DNA of 26,335 bases from a virus, in IMG/VR virus record IMGVR_UViG_3300037089_000069, positions 1 through 26,335 of that record. One strand, given 5' to 3'. Of the stretch, positions 1 through 8,779 are shown piece after piece. Position 1 is the first letter of the stretch. Every line of letters starts with the position of its first letter. The notes beneath the pieces were generated by a model, which made no database searches, was not told where the DNA came from, and worked only from the letters and a program-made list of their open reading frames with translations. Position numbers and translations under genes: made by a program.

Positions 1-1
1 T

Positions 2-145
2 GACACGCTGGAAGAGGCTCAGGGCCGGTGCATGGAAGCCGCCGAGAACTTCAAGTGTAAAGGAAAGACCTTCAATAAAGACACATTCAATGAGCTGAAT
101 GAAATCAGTGAGAAGTGCGCGAAACTAGGAATCGAAAAGCTATGA
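2..145 (+). CDS. 3' end of an unidentified phage protein (partial)
   Basis: An open frame enters from the left edge and stops at a TGA that overlaps the ATG of the next gene (ATGA). The visible 47 residues are hydrophilic and helical, with two cysteines (CMEAAENFKCKG). By position, just before internal virion proteins, it may be a virion or tail-related protein. The visible part is too short for a family call. Confidence 0.6.
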   Translation, partial: DTLEEAQGRCMEAAENFKCKGKTFNKDTFNELNEISEKCAKLGIEKL

Positions 146-483
146 CCATCACCTGTAAGCGAACCGATGACGGCTGGGTTGTGACGGGGACCGAGAACGG
201 GAATGTTGCCGCGACGCTCACGCTGCAGAAGGTGGGAATCTACCTGATGCTGCATAACACCATCAATCTGTGGACGCCAAGAACGGTCAGGATTTACAGA
301 GAGGTCTTGAAGTGGATAAAAGAAGGCGCAAAGGCGACAGGAATTAAGTTCATCATTACGGCGAATGTATTCAAAGACGATCTCCCTAAGAAGGAGAAAT
401 ACTGGCGCATGATGGGCATGGATATCTTTACAGAGTTTGAATACAATGGTGTCCGGCTCAGAGCAGCCGGGATGGAGTTGTAA
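142..483 (+). CDS. Small acetyltransferase-like protein, positional counterpart of T7 gp13
   Basis: 113 aa. I chose the ATG that overlaps the preceding stop by 4 bases; an upstream GTG at 115 is also in frame. The pattern is an N-terminal beta region, a central segment resembling a GNAT-type helix (residues about 50-70, VRIYREVLKWIKEGAKATG), a strand (FIITANVF), then a helix starting with the WRMMGM segment. Many T7-like phages carry a GNAT-like protein immediately before the internal core proteins, and T7 gp13 sits at this place. The acetyl-CoA loop is not clear, so catalytic activity is uncertain. It may be an assembly factor or a host-modifying enzyme. Confidence 0.5.
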   Translation: MTITCKRTDDGWVVTGTENGNVAATLTLQKVGIYLMLHNTINLWTPRTVRIYREVLKWIKEGAKATGIKFIITANVFKDDLPKKEKYWRMMGMDIFTEFEYNGVRLRAAGMEL

Positions 484-484
484 T

Positions 485-1033
485 ATGGGCGATATGGGAG
501 TAGGCGAGTTTCTCACAGCATACGGTGCGTATATTGCGGCAGGGGTAGCGGTGGCAGGATCGGCAGTATCCACCGTAGCTTCAGTTCAGCAGGGCAAGAC
601 GGCAAAGGACACGGCTGATTATAATGCAGCGGCTCAGAACGCCACGGCGAAGAGTATCCAGGACAAGGCCACTCAGGACGCCGCTGACCAGAGGCTAAAA
701 ACTCAGCGCATGGTCGGCACTCAGATTGCCAACGCCGGAGCTGGGGGGATTGACCCGAACACCGGATCACCGCTTGAGGTCGAATCCCAGACGAAGGAAT
801 GGGGCGAGCTTGACGCCTTGAGGATCTTGAAGAAAGCCTCCGATGATGCTTGGGGTTACACCACTCAAGCGGGGATCACTTCTTATCAGGGCGGTCAGCA
901 GCAGACAGCAGCCTACGCGACGGCTGGCTCAACGTTGCTCGGTGGCGCGTCAAAGGCATATTACGGGCTGAGTCAGACAACGGGCGGCACGCCAACGCCG
1001 ACGCCCATAAATACTGGAACCAATTACCAGTAA
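485..1033 (+). CDS. Internal virion protein, T7 gp14-like
   Basis: 182 aa, starting at ATG 485 two bases after the previous stop. A hydrophobic, Ala/Val/Gly-rich membrane segment spans about residues 10-33. It is followed by a long Ala/Gln/Lys-rich helix (about 38-70) and a glycine-rich segment (NAGAGGIDPNTGSP). In T7-like phages the gp14-type protein has an N-terminal hydrophobic region and is ejected into the host outer membrane, where it forms part of the DNA-translocation channel. Size, composition and position before two very large virion proteins support this role. Direct sequence similarity to T7 gp14 is not evident by eye. Confidence 0.6.
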   Translation: MGDMGVGEFLTAYGAYIAAGVAVAGSAVSTVASVQQGKTAKDTADYNAAAQNATAKSIQDKATQDAADQRLKTQRMVGTQIANAGAGGIDPNTGSPLEVESQTKEWGELDALRILKKASDDAWGYTTQAGITSYQGGQQQTAAYATAGSTLLGGASKAYYGLSQTTGGTPTPTPINTGTNYQ

Positions 1034-1041
1034 GGATAAAT

Positions 1042-2862
1042 ATGAAACTTGAAACTTATACGCCTAACCAAGTAAGCCCCAACACCCTCCCCACACCTCA
1101 GATGCCGGGGAATGATCCTGTCGCTCAGGCCGGAGAACGCTTGGGTCAGACGATAGAGAACACCGGCGGCATGATGCAGGAGCTGGCCTACAAGCACAGA
1201 GTTGAGGCCGATGCCGCAATGGTTCAGGGGAGGTTGGCCCTGACAAACAAAGCGGTATTCGGGATGCTCAGTGATCCCCAAACCGGCCTTCTGAATAAAA
1301 AAGGCGAAGATGCCCTCGGCATGACCGCCGGACTGGTATTAAAAGAGGGCGAGGTCAGTGACGTTGTCTCCGAAGGGGCTGACAGATTCAAGGGAATATC
1401 AGAATCGGCCATGGAGGGCCTTACGCCTGCTCAACAAAAACTTCTCCGTCCTTACCTTACACAGTTGGAAAAAGAAACAAGCCTAAGTCTGATGCGTCAT
1501 GAGGCAAGAGAGGGTCAGGCCGTCAAGGCTAAAAACGCTGAGTCCCTTGTGGACTCCGAGAAGCAACTGCTCGGAACGTATTATACTGATATTGTCAACG
1601 ACGAAAAAGGCGTGCCTATGATGGGGCCTCAGTTTGACAGCCACTTGAAGAAAGGTCAGGCGGCTGTCATTGATGCCTTTGCAATTCAGGGATACCATAA
1701 TAGCGCGCCTGGAAGCCCTGTCTATAACGGCGTGATGAAATTCAAGTCAGATGTCTACACCACGGCCTTTGAGCAGATTGCCAAGACAGGCAATCCGATG
1801 ATGGCACAGCAGCTCTTGAACCGATACGCTGGGGAGATGGAACCCGGTCAGGTCATGCGGTTGCAGGGCGAATTACAGCCAAAGATAGAGGCCTACGCGG
1901 TAGAGGGACTTATCACCACGGCGGAGGGCAAGGCCAAGCAGAATCCAGAAGACCCTTACGATATTGAAAAAGTCTATGAAGCCGTAAAAGCCGAGACGAA
2001 AGACCCTCACATGCGCAAGCTGGCTTATGCTGAACTTGAGCATAACAAACACATGCACGATCAGGGAACGGCGGAGCGTTACGATGCAGCCGCCGGACAC
2101 ATCCTAAAGCAAGCCCATGAATCATGGGATAAATTTCAGGAAGCCAATATTAATAATATAAAGAAATCAGAGCCATTTGGCAAGCTGACCGAGATGCAGC
2201 AGTCAAAACTTCTGGGCATCCTCGAGGCTGAAAACTGGAAGATTCACTCCCATAATGAAACGATGACCGGGGAGCGAAGGAAACTGGCTCACGAAGCCAA
2301 CCGGGATGTGAAGGCCGCCCAAGAAAAGACTGCTAATTTTTATTATGGTAATCAGGACTTATTAGCATCTATGACAAAGGAGCAATTTAACGCACTAAAC
2401 GTTACTCACTCTGACTTTAAGCAGCTGAGTGCGCTAAAACAAAAACTGACCAAGCCAGAGAACCTACACTCGGCATCCGCTGCGTCAGGGATCGTAAATC
2501 GAACCATTGATAAGATCCCCGGCCTGACCACAGAACAGCAGCTCAAATATCACCGGGCAGTCCAAAATTCTATAAATGCAGAGTCAGATAGATTGAAACG
2601 TGCCTTGTCGCCACAGGAAACCGAGGAGGCCACGGTTAAGGCCATGCAGACCGTAGCCGTTGAAGAACCTACGCCATGGTATGTTCCCGGCAAAACAAGG
2701 AAAGTTGAGAAGCGGCGGGTCGAAGTGAAAGCAGGAGAACAGACCAAGTCTGCACCTATGACCTCAATGCCTCCTGCTGCACAACACAAGGGGCGGACGA
2801 TCACGGACACCGACACTAAGAAACGCTACAAGAGCGATGGGAAAAGTTGGGTGGAGATTTAA
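1042..2862 (+). CDS. Internal virion protein, T7 gp15-like
   Basis: 606 aa, starting at ATG 1042 behind a TAAGGAT ribosome site. An upstream extension to 850 is possible in frame but would overlap the previous gene by almost 200 bases. The protein is almost entirely charged and alpha-helical, with no obvious membrane segment. It ends in a short beta-rich tail (about residues 584-606, containing KKRYKSDGKSWVEI). This composition and position match the ejected core protein gp15 of T7-like phages, which forms the periplasmic part of the ejection tunnel with gp16. The call rests mainly on synteny and architecture. Confidence 0.65.
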   Translation: MKLETYTPNQVSPNTLPTPQMPGNDPVAQAGERLGQTIENTGGMMQELAYKHRVEADAAMVQGRLALTNKAVFGMLSDPQTGLLNKKGEDALGMTAGLVLKEGEVSDVVSEGADRFKGISESAMEGLTPAQQKLLRPYLTQLEKETSLSLMRHEAREGQAVKAKNAESLVDSEKQLLGTYYTDIVNDEKGVPMMGPQFDSHLKKGQAAVIDAFAIQGYHNSAPGSPVYNGVMKFKSDVYTTAFEQIAKTGNPMMAQQLLNRYAGEMEPGQVMRLQGELQPKIEAYAVEGLITTAEGKAKQNPEDPYDIEKVYEAVKAETKDPHMRKLAYAELEHNKHMHDQGTAERYDAAAGHILKQAHESWDKFQEANINNIKKSEPFGKLTEMQQSKLLGILEAENWKIHSHNETMTGERRKLAHEANRDVKAAQEKTANFYYGNQDLLASMTKEQFNALNVTHSDFKQLSALKQKLTKPENLHSASAASGIVNRTIDKIPGLTTEQQLKYHRAVQNSINAESDRLKRALSPQETEEATVKAMQTVAVEEPTPWYVPGKTRKVEKRRVEVKAGEQTKSAPMTSMPPAAQHKGRTITDTDTKKRYKSDGKSWVEI

Positions 2863-2865
2863 TTA

Positions 2866-5800
2866 ATGGCATTCGTATTTGAAGATCAGCCGACACCGCA
2901 GACCGGGAAATATGTCTTTGACGATGAGCCGAAGACAGCGAAGCCCGATATGCCTGATCCTCATAATCAATACAGCGATATGTGGAAAGCAGAGCAGGAC
3001 GCGAAGCTCGGTCGATCTGCCATAGTAGCATCCGGTTATGATCCTGAAAAGCAAGGCAAGTATAACAAGGATGCCAAGGATATGAACCTGCATCCTGCCC
3101 TTGCCAAGCAAGCCACAATCCCTACTGACGCGGATGCTCTACACAAAAAGATGGATGAATTTCATAAGACCGCCGGAACGAAAACCGGGGAGTTCCTCTC
3201 CGATCCCGACAACGCGAAAGTGGCGCATGACAAGATACCCCTTTTGCAGATGATTGAGAATATCTTCCATCCGGCTCCCATGAAGCATAATCAGAAAGAC
3301 GCCGAACCATGGAGCTTTGACAAACCCACGGAATCTCCGGAAACGGTAAAGGGCCGCGCAGAGGGCGCACTATCGGCGGCAACGGGATTCCTTTCATGGA
3401 TACCCGGCGGGCTGTCTTTCTTTGATCCTGACGCGAATATGTCCCTTTCAGACAGGGCTAACCTTGCGAAACAGATACAGGAAAAGCTGACTTACAAGCC
3501 CTCGACCAAAAAAGGGGAGGAAGTCGCCGGGGAATTCGCGCAACCCTTCACATACCTTACTGAAAAAGGCAATCAATCCCGTGATGAATGGTATCGGTTA
3601 GCCGATGAAGCCCAGATGCGAGGCGACAAGAAGACCGCCGAAATCTACCGGGGGCTGGGCCTGACCGCAGGAATAGGCGGAGAAGCCTTACCCTTCCTGA
3701 TTCCATTATTAAAAGAACACCTTAACAAGATAGTGGACGGCGGCAAGAAGATGGGGCCGTTGAAAGACCGCGCCCCTGAAACAGCCAAAGCCTTTGTTGA
3801 CGATGTGACCGAGGAGCATCCGCCCATCAAGACCCCTCTTTCCACGGTTGACGAAATACTTGAAACGTCAGGGAAAACCCCGGCTGACCTTAGTGACGAA
3901 ACCGCCTACTGGGAGACCAAGTTCGAGGGAGATGACAAGGTTGACCTTCCCGTATCCGATATTGTGATGAATGCAGACCATATCACCCCAGAACATATAG
4001 ACGACATGAGCGTTGAGGGTGTGCCTTCCGTAAATGAGGCTGAGGCTCTCAAACCGAAGGAGGAGGCACAAGGGGAGGGGGAAGAGAAGAAAGCCCAGCC
4101 TGAGCCTTCTGGTGAAGCCGGAGGGGCCAAAGCAGCCGACATCCCTGCCAAGATGGAAGCCCTTGAGAAAAAGCGGAGCAAGTCCAAGGGTAAAGCAACC
4201 GGTCCGCAAAACCTTATTTCCTTCATCAAGAATCTCGGCTTTGTCGACCTGGGAGAATTTGGAGATAAAGGAAAGACCGCCTGGGAAGCAGAACACGGGA
4301 AAGGCAAGGCCAAGAATAAGTCGTTTGAAGAAGGAGACGTCAAGGCCGTCGCCCGACTGAAAGGCGCTAAAACGACATGGGATGAAGTCGCCCAGCAGAT
4401 GAATGATGGAGGCTGGACGCATCCGGACGGCAAAGAGTGGGATGGAAAAGAAGTTTACAACATGGTCGCCGATGGAAGGGCAAGAAATATCTTTACTCCT
4501 GAAAACGCCGATGTTATGATCGACCGTCAAATAAAAGGAATGGAAAATGAATACTACGACCAACTCGCAGAAGAAGAAGGAATTGACACCGGAGCAGCAA
4601 GAGAAAGCGTATCAAATAGCCAAGACCGTTTTGCTGAAGAGATTAGAGCGGAAGGGCTTATTGAAACAGAAAACGAAGAAGCAGCCTTAAAAGAAGCAGA
4701 GGACTTCTTCTCCAACCTCAAAGAAAAACCCAAAGGCGACATCCAGACCGAAATCCCCGGTACATCCGAAGCAGAGAACTTTGACCTTCAGAACCCCGAA
4801 ACTGAATGGGGCAAGCTGAAGCCCAAGGCCGACATGACGCCAAGCGAAGGGCTGTTTGGAAACGAGAGGGGAGCCATCGACTTAGAGCCAGCCGTCAAGA
4901 TGGCCAGAGAAGCCCTTGACAAAATAAGAGAAGGCAACAAGTCCTCAAAGTATGGAGAAGCCCTCAGAGCCTTCTTTACAGGCGCAAGAGACTCCCGAAT
5001 CGCCGGAACGAACCAACTCAGAGACGCTCTAAGGAAGCTAATCCCTGATTACCGTGACCAGGAAGCCCTTAGCCTTATGAGGGACTTCAAGAATAAAGAA
5101 GATAAGTTACGGGCAAAACGCGACGAATACGAAAAATCAGACGACCCTAATCTTAAAAAGGTCATTCCTCTTATAGATCGCGCCCTCAATCCTACCCCTA
5201 AGATGATCGAAGCTGATAAGCAGATGACCGCCTATTTCACAGAACGCTTAGAGGAAGGCAAGAAGTTAGGCATCATTGACAGCTCGATCACTCCTGAGCA
5301 ATACATAACACATTTGCTCGAACCAGAAGAAGCAGTCGGCAAGCCCAAGGGGAAGGGAGGAGGGGGCGGCGGAAAGATAGGGCGGAACCTCTCGTTTGCA
5401 AAGAAAAGAAAATATGAAACGATCCTCGATGCTGTTGAGAATCCTGGGGTAAAAGTCAAGACCCTGAACTCGCTTGACGCCCTGACAATCTATGGTGACA
5501 AGCACGCAACCGCCGTGGCAACCCGGCTCTTAGTGAATGAACTCAAAAACACGGATGTGGGCAAGTGGGGATTCAGAAACTCCGATAAGATCCCGCGCGA
5601 ATGGGTTGAGTTAAGCCCTGGCCGTGAGTTATTCAGAAACCGGATTCCCTATCTGGATGAAGAAGGAAAGCCCGCCATAGCCACCCAAAACCTTTATGTC
5701 CCCCAGAAAGTAGCCGATGCCCTGGCTCCGATAATCGACCCGGCAAGCATCTCCAACATTCCGGGATTCAGGGCAGGAAGATTGTATCAATTTTATATCA

Positions 5801-7257
5801 AATCCGTTGAACTGGGGCTGTCGGTATTCCATATAAAGGCTTTGAACATCACAGCCATGAACAACGAAAAGATGTCAGCTCTCATTAAAAGCCATAAACA
5901 GGACATGGAGTCCCCTGAGTTTAAGGGAGAAGAGCTGGACCTGATAAAGCACGGCGGAACAACCTCAATTTTGGGGAGAACGATTGAAGCACATAAGGCA
6001 GCGCAGGCTTCAACCTTCCCAACAAGACTGGAGATGATAAGAAATCTTCCGGGGATTAAGCAGGCAGATCAAGCCGCACAATGGCTTACTCATCAGACTT
6101 TTGACGTAATGCAGAGAAAATTTAAGGTAACGGGGTATGCCTCGCAAAAAGCTGCTTGGATAGCCAAACATCCTAACGCAACCCCAGTGGAATTGACACA
6201 GGCAAAGAGAGACATTGCAAAAGAGGTAAATGGAGCATTCGGTGGCCTGCATTGGGAAAATATGGGCATCAATAAGAACACCCTTGAGATCAGCCGCGCC
6301 CTCATGCTGGCCCCGGACTGGACCTTCTCCAATGTCGTGAACGCTAAATATGCTTTCAAGGGTGGACCGGCGGGAACGGCGGCTCGAAAGTTTTGGGTCA
6401 AATCGGCAGTAACCGGATGTATACTTACCCAGGCGCTTAGCCTTGCAGTTTCAGGACAGCTTTCAGATCATGCCACTGAGGTATTCTTAGGGAAAGATAA
6501 GAACGGCGAGGATGTCTATTCCAACATGTTCTTTGCCGGTGCGCCGAAAGATGCAACCACACTCTTTGAAAACATCAGGCAATTCGGAGCCATTGAAGGA
6601 CTGGCTCATTCTATTGCGAGTAAGTTGGGGCCATTGGGAAGAACGGCCATGGAGCTGGGAACTAATAAAAACTGGATGGGCAAAGATATTGTGCCGCCCG
6701 GAACTGGTTTTGTAGGGGGGACATTAAAGGCCGGAGCAGAAGTGGCCTCTAACCTTGCGCCCATTCCTTTCAGTGTCAGTAACGTCGCTAAGATGATAAC
6801 GGACCCGGACGAGAAATACGGAGCATGGGACTATCTTTCAATCGCGGGCGGAACTCCCCCCAGGCATTTATCGGACATTGAAAGAAATATTTATGATGTG
6901 CAGCGGCAAGAGGATAAAGAAACCGCCGACCAGCGAAAGATAAACAGGCGCATCACAAATAAGAAGAGGATGGGTAGGGACCTCAGCGACGCCGAGCAGG
7001 AATCCTACGACAAGCTCCCTGATGCAGAAAAGAAATCCATAGCCAAGGATGCCGCGCTGTCACCGAAGGAAGCGGCGTTCTCACATCTTCCCGCTATAAA
7101 GGCCGTCAAGATATGGAATGATGCTAATGACAAAGACCGGGATTTGCTGTATGATATGTACCAGAAGCGCATCGAAGCCCACAGGGAAAGTCTGAAGGGC
7201 GACGAGCTTGATAAATTCGACAACATCATCGAAGCAGCTGAAGCGAGGAAATTATGA
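2866..7257 (+). CDS. Very large internal virion/DNA-ejection protein, T7 gp16-like
   Basis: 1463 aa, starting at ATG 2866 three bases after the previous stop. The N-terminal third is rich in Lys, Glu and Asp. The centre is helical, with a polyglycine linker at about residue 830 (KGKGGGGGGKIG). The C-terminal third is more hydrophobic, with a possible membrane segment around residues 1180-1205 (VTGCILTQALSLAVSG). Length and position match the largest ejected core protein of T7-like virions. T7 gp16 carries an N-terminal lytic transglycosylase domain; I see no convincing catalytic glutamate motif here, so peptidoglycan cutting may be done by another protein or be absent. Function is inferred from position and size. 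Confidence 0.65.
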   Translation: MAFVFEDQPTPQTGKYVFDDEPKTAKPDMPDPHNQYSDMWKAEQDAKLGRSAIVASGYDPEKQGKYNKDAKDMNLHPALAKQATIPTDADALHKKMDEFHKTAGTKTGEFLSDPDNAKVAHDKIPLLQMIENIFHPAPMKHNQKDAEPWSFDKPTESPETVKGRAEGALSAATGFLSWIPGGLSFFDPDANMSLSDRANLAKQIQEKLTYKPSTKKGEEVAGEFAQPFTYLTEKGNQSRDEWYRLADEAQMRGDKKTAEIYRGLGLTAGIGGEALPFLIPLLKEHLNKIVDGGKKMGPLKDRAPETAKAFVDDVTEEHPPIKTPLSTVDEILETSGKTPADLSDETAYWETKFEGDDKVDLPVSDIVMNADHITPEHIDDMSVEGVPSVNEAEALKPKEEAQGEGEEKKAQPEPSGEAGGAKAADIPAKMEALEKKRSKSKGKATGPQNLISFIKNLGFVDLGEFGDKGKTAWEAEHGKGKAKNKSFEEGDVKAVARLKGAKTTWDEVAQQMNDGGWTHPDGKEWDGKEVYNMVADGRARNIFTPENADVMIDRQIKGMENEYYDQLAEEEGIDTGAARESVSNSQDRFAEEIRAEGLIETENEEAALKEAEDFFSNLKEKPKGDIQTEIPGTSEAENFDLQNPETEWGKLKPKADMTPSEGLFGNERGAIDLEPAVKMAREALDKIREGNKSSKYGEALRAFFTGARDSRIAGTNQLRDALRKLIPDYRDQEALSLMRDFKNKEDKLRAKRDEYEKSDDPNLKKVIPLIDRALNPTPKMIEADKQMTAYFTERLEEGKKLGIIDSSITPEQYITHLLEPEEAVGKPKGKGGGGGGKIGRNLSFAKKRKYETILDAVENPGVKVKTLNSLDALTIYGDKHATAVATRLLVNELKNTDVGKWGFRNSDKIPREWVELSPGRELFRNRIPYLDEEGKPAIATQNLYVPQKVADALAPIIDPASISNIPGFRAGRLYQFYIKSVELGLSVFHIKALNITAMNNEKMSALIKSHKQDMESPEFKGEELDLIKHGGTTSILGRTIEAHKAAQASTFPTRLEMIRNLPGIKQADQAAQWLTHQTFDVMQRKFKVTGYASQKAAWIAKHPNATPVELTQAKRDIAKEVNGAFGGLHWENMGINKNTLEISRALMLAPDWTFSNVVNAKYAFKGGPAGTAARKFWVKSAVTGCILTQALSLAVSGQLSDHATEVFLGKDKNGEDVYSNMFFAGAPKDATTLFENIRQFGAIEGLAHSIASKLGPLGRTAMELGTNKNWMGKDIVPPGTGFVGGTLKAGAEVASNLAPIPFSVSNVAKMITDPDEKYGAWDYLSIAGGTPPRHLSDIERNIYDVQRQEDKETADQRKINRRITNKKRMGRDLSDAEQESYDKLPDAEKKSIAKDAALSPKEAAFSHLPAIKAVKIWNDANDKDRDLLYDMYQKRIEAHRESLKGDELDKFDNIIEAAEARKL

Positions 7258-8399
7258 CATTAGCCGCAATAATGCCCACAGCAACATTCTTGGGATCAGG
7301 ATCGACGGGAGCGATGTTCTTCCTCTTCAATTTTTACGATGATTCCGAAATCTCCGTAATCACGACTGACCCCTCGGGAGCGCAGAGGACTTTGATCCAG
7401 AATACGGAATACACCGTCGCAGGGGCAGGAACGACCACGGGGGGCAGCATACAACTGATCGGGATCGATCCCACGACCCATTTACAGGTCAATGTCGCCA
7501 TTCTCTCCGGTTGGTCCCTGACTGTCAAGAGGACGCTCCCTATTGAGCAGGATGTATCTCTTTTACCCGCCTATCTCCCGAAGGTGATTGAAACAGCCTT
7601 TGACTACCTGACGATGATCTGTCAGCAGCAGCAGACGCTTATCCTTGCTGGAATACCCGGAGTGCCTGGGACGCCCGGATTGGCCGGATCAACTTGGTAT
7701 AATCAGGCCGGAGCGCCGAATGTCTCAGTCGGCGTCAATGGAGACTATGACCTGGATACGACCTCTTATAATATTTACAAGAAGGTCACGGGGTCATGGA
7801 CGCTTCTTGGCAATATCAGAGGGCCGCAGGGACCCGCAGGCACGAATGGAACGAATGGGACCAACGGCACGAATGGAAGCAACGCGGTTGGAATCACCGC
7901 AGGAGCTATGATTGATTGGCCCACGGAGACGGTCCCCGATGGCTGGCTTGAACGAGACGGGTCATCTCTTCTCAGGACAACGTATGCGGCCTTATTCGCT
8001 GTCATAGGAACGATTTACGGAGCCGCCGATGGTTCCCATTTTAATCTTCCAGACCATCGCGGGAAGTTTATGCGCGGGTGGGCGCATGGACAAACAACTG
8101 ATCCAGACAGTGCAACGCGGACAAAGGTCGGAGCCCCAGGATCAACCATGACAGCAGGCGACCATGTAGGAACTGAACAGGCCGGACAGGTCATTGCTCA
8201 TGATCATGGAGCCGCTGGAACCCACGCACATACTCTTCCCTGTGGGGGTTGGGGGGAAGTTATAGGGAACCTCGCTCCTTATGGGGATGGAATCAGCACA
8301 ACCCCGACAAGTCCGGCCGGAAGTCATTCCCATGCGCCTGTGGGGGGGGATGAAACCAGGCCGGTCAATTATTATGCAATGCCCATTATTAAATACTAA
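7254..8399 (+). CDS. Tail fibre/adhesin with T7 gp17-like N-terminus, collagen-like stretch and tail-collar domain
   Basis: 381 aa, coupled to the previous gene by an ATGA overlap. Residues 1-125 show the pattern of the T7 tail-fibre virion-attachment domain: FLFNFYDDSEISV, a turn with QNTEYTV, then LTVKRTLPIEQD and YLPKVIETAFDYLTM. Residues about 190-208 are collagen-like (GPQGPAG, then GTNG repeats encoded by 9-base repeats). From about residue 213 there is a phage tail-collar domain (IDWPTETVPDGWLERDG, then FNLPDHRGKFMRGW). The C-terminus is His- and Gly-rich and ends in YYAMPIIKY, typical of collar-type adhesin tips. It should attach to the tail and bind the host surface. Confidence 0.85.
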   Translation: MTLAAIMPTATFLGSGSTGAMFFLFNFYDDSEISVITTDPSGAQRTLIQNTEYTVAGAGTTTGGSIQLIGIDPTTHLQVNVAILSGWSLTVKRTLPIEQDVSLLPAYLPKVIETAFDYLTMICQQQQTLILAGIPGVPGTPGLAGSTWYNQAGAPNVSVGVNGDYDLDTTSYNIYKKVTGSWTLLGNIRGPQGPAGTNGTNGTNGTNGSNAVGITAGAMIDWPTETVPDGWLERDGSSLLRTTYAALFAVIGTIYGAADGSHFNLPDHRGKFMRGWAHGQTTDPDSATRTKVGAPGSTMTAGDHVGTEQAGQVIAHDHGAAGTHAHTLPCGGWGEVIGNLAPYGDGISTTPTSPAGSHSHAPVGGDETRPVNYYAMPIIKY

Positions 8400-8421
8400 G
8401 CAAAGACAAAAGGAGGATAAT

Positions 8422-8769
8422 ATGAAAAAGATTCAAGTTTTACTGGTAGCGGTTTTCTTTCTGCTCTTGTCCACTATGGCAGGGGCGGCAGGCCCGGTCC
8501 CCACTTTCGGGCAGCAGACCTGCTCCGGAACGGCGGCACTTCTCTGGGCGGGCCAAAGCACATCAATTCAGGCGCGGCAGAGCGTGTTCATCCAGAACTT
8601 CTCTGCATCGATATACGTCTATATCGCGCCTTCCAGCACAATCACAACGGCAAACGCCGGATTGTATTTGGCGCCGGGTGGTGGTATAGTCGTTGAGGAT
8701 CGGAACGAAGGATGGTACTGCCTGACGAGTGGTTCCCTTGCAACTGTAGGGTTTACCATAGTCTATTAA
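8422..8769 (+). CDS. Small secreted or periplasmic protein with Sec signal peptide, unknown function
   Basis: 115 aa. The start is fixed by AGGAGG at 8411-8416 and ATG 8422. Residues 1-24 form a classical signal peptide (MKKIQVLLVAVFFLLLS, then MAGAAG as the likely cleavage region). The mature part is beta-rich, with two cysteines (QQTCSG and WYCLTSG) that could form a disulfide. It has no other transmembrane segment. It lies directly after the tail fibre and before a second signal-peptide gene. It could be an accessory surface or exclusion protein, or a tail-associated protein with a cleaved leader. I do not recognise the family. Confidence 0.75.
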   Translation: MKKIQVLLVAVFFLLLSTMAGAAGPVPTFGQQTCSGTAALLWAGQSTSIQARQSVFIQNFSASIYVYIAPSSTITTANAGLYLAPGGGIVVEDRNEGWYCLTSGSLATVGFTIVY

Positions 8770-8779
8770 GGAGGCTTCA

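Noticed and set aside
4034-4360. 108-aa plus-strand open frame within the 1463-aa gene
   Set aside because: Basic low-complexity shadow of a Lys/Glu-rich region in another frame, with no ribosome site.
3868-4563. Long minus-strand open frame (231 aa) inside the 1463-aa gene
   Set aside because: It lies wholly antisense to a convincing gene, has no ribosome site or recognisable domain, and the composition mirrors the sense strand.
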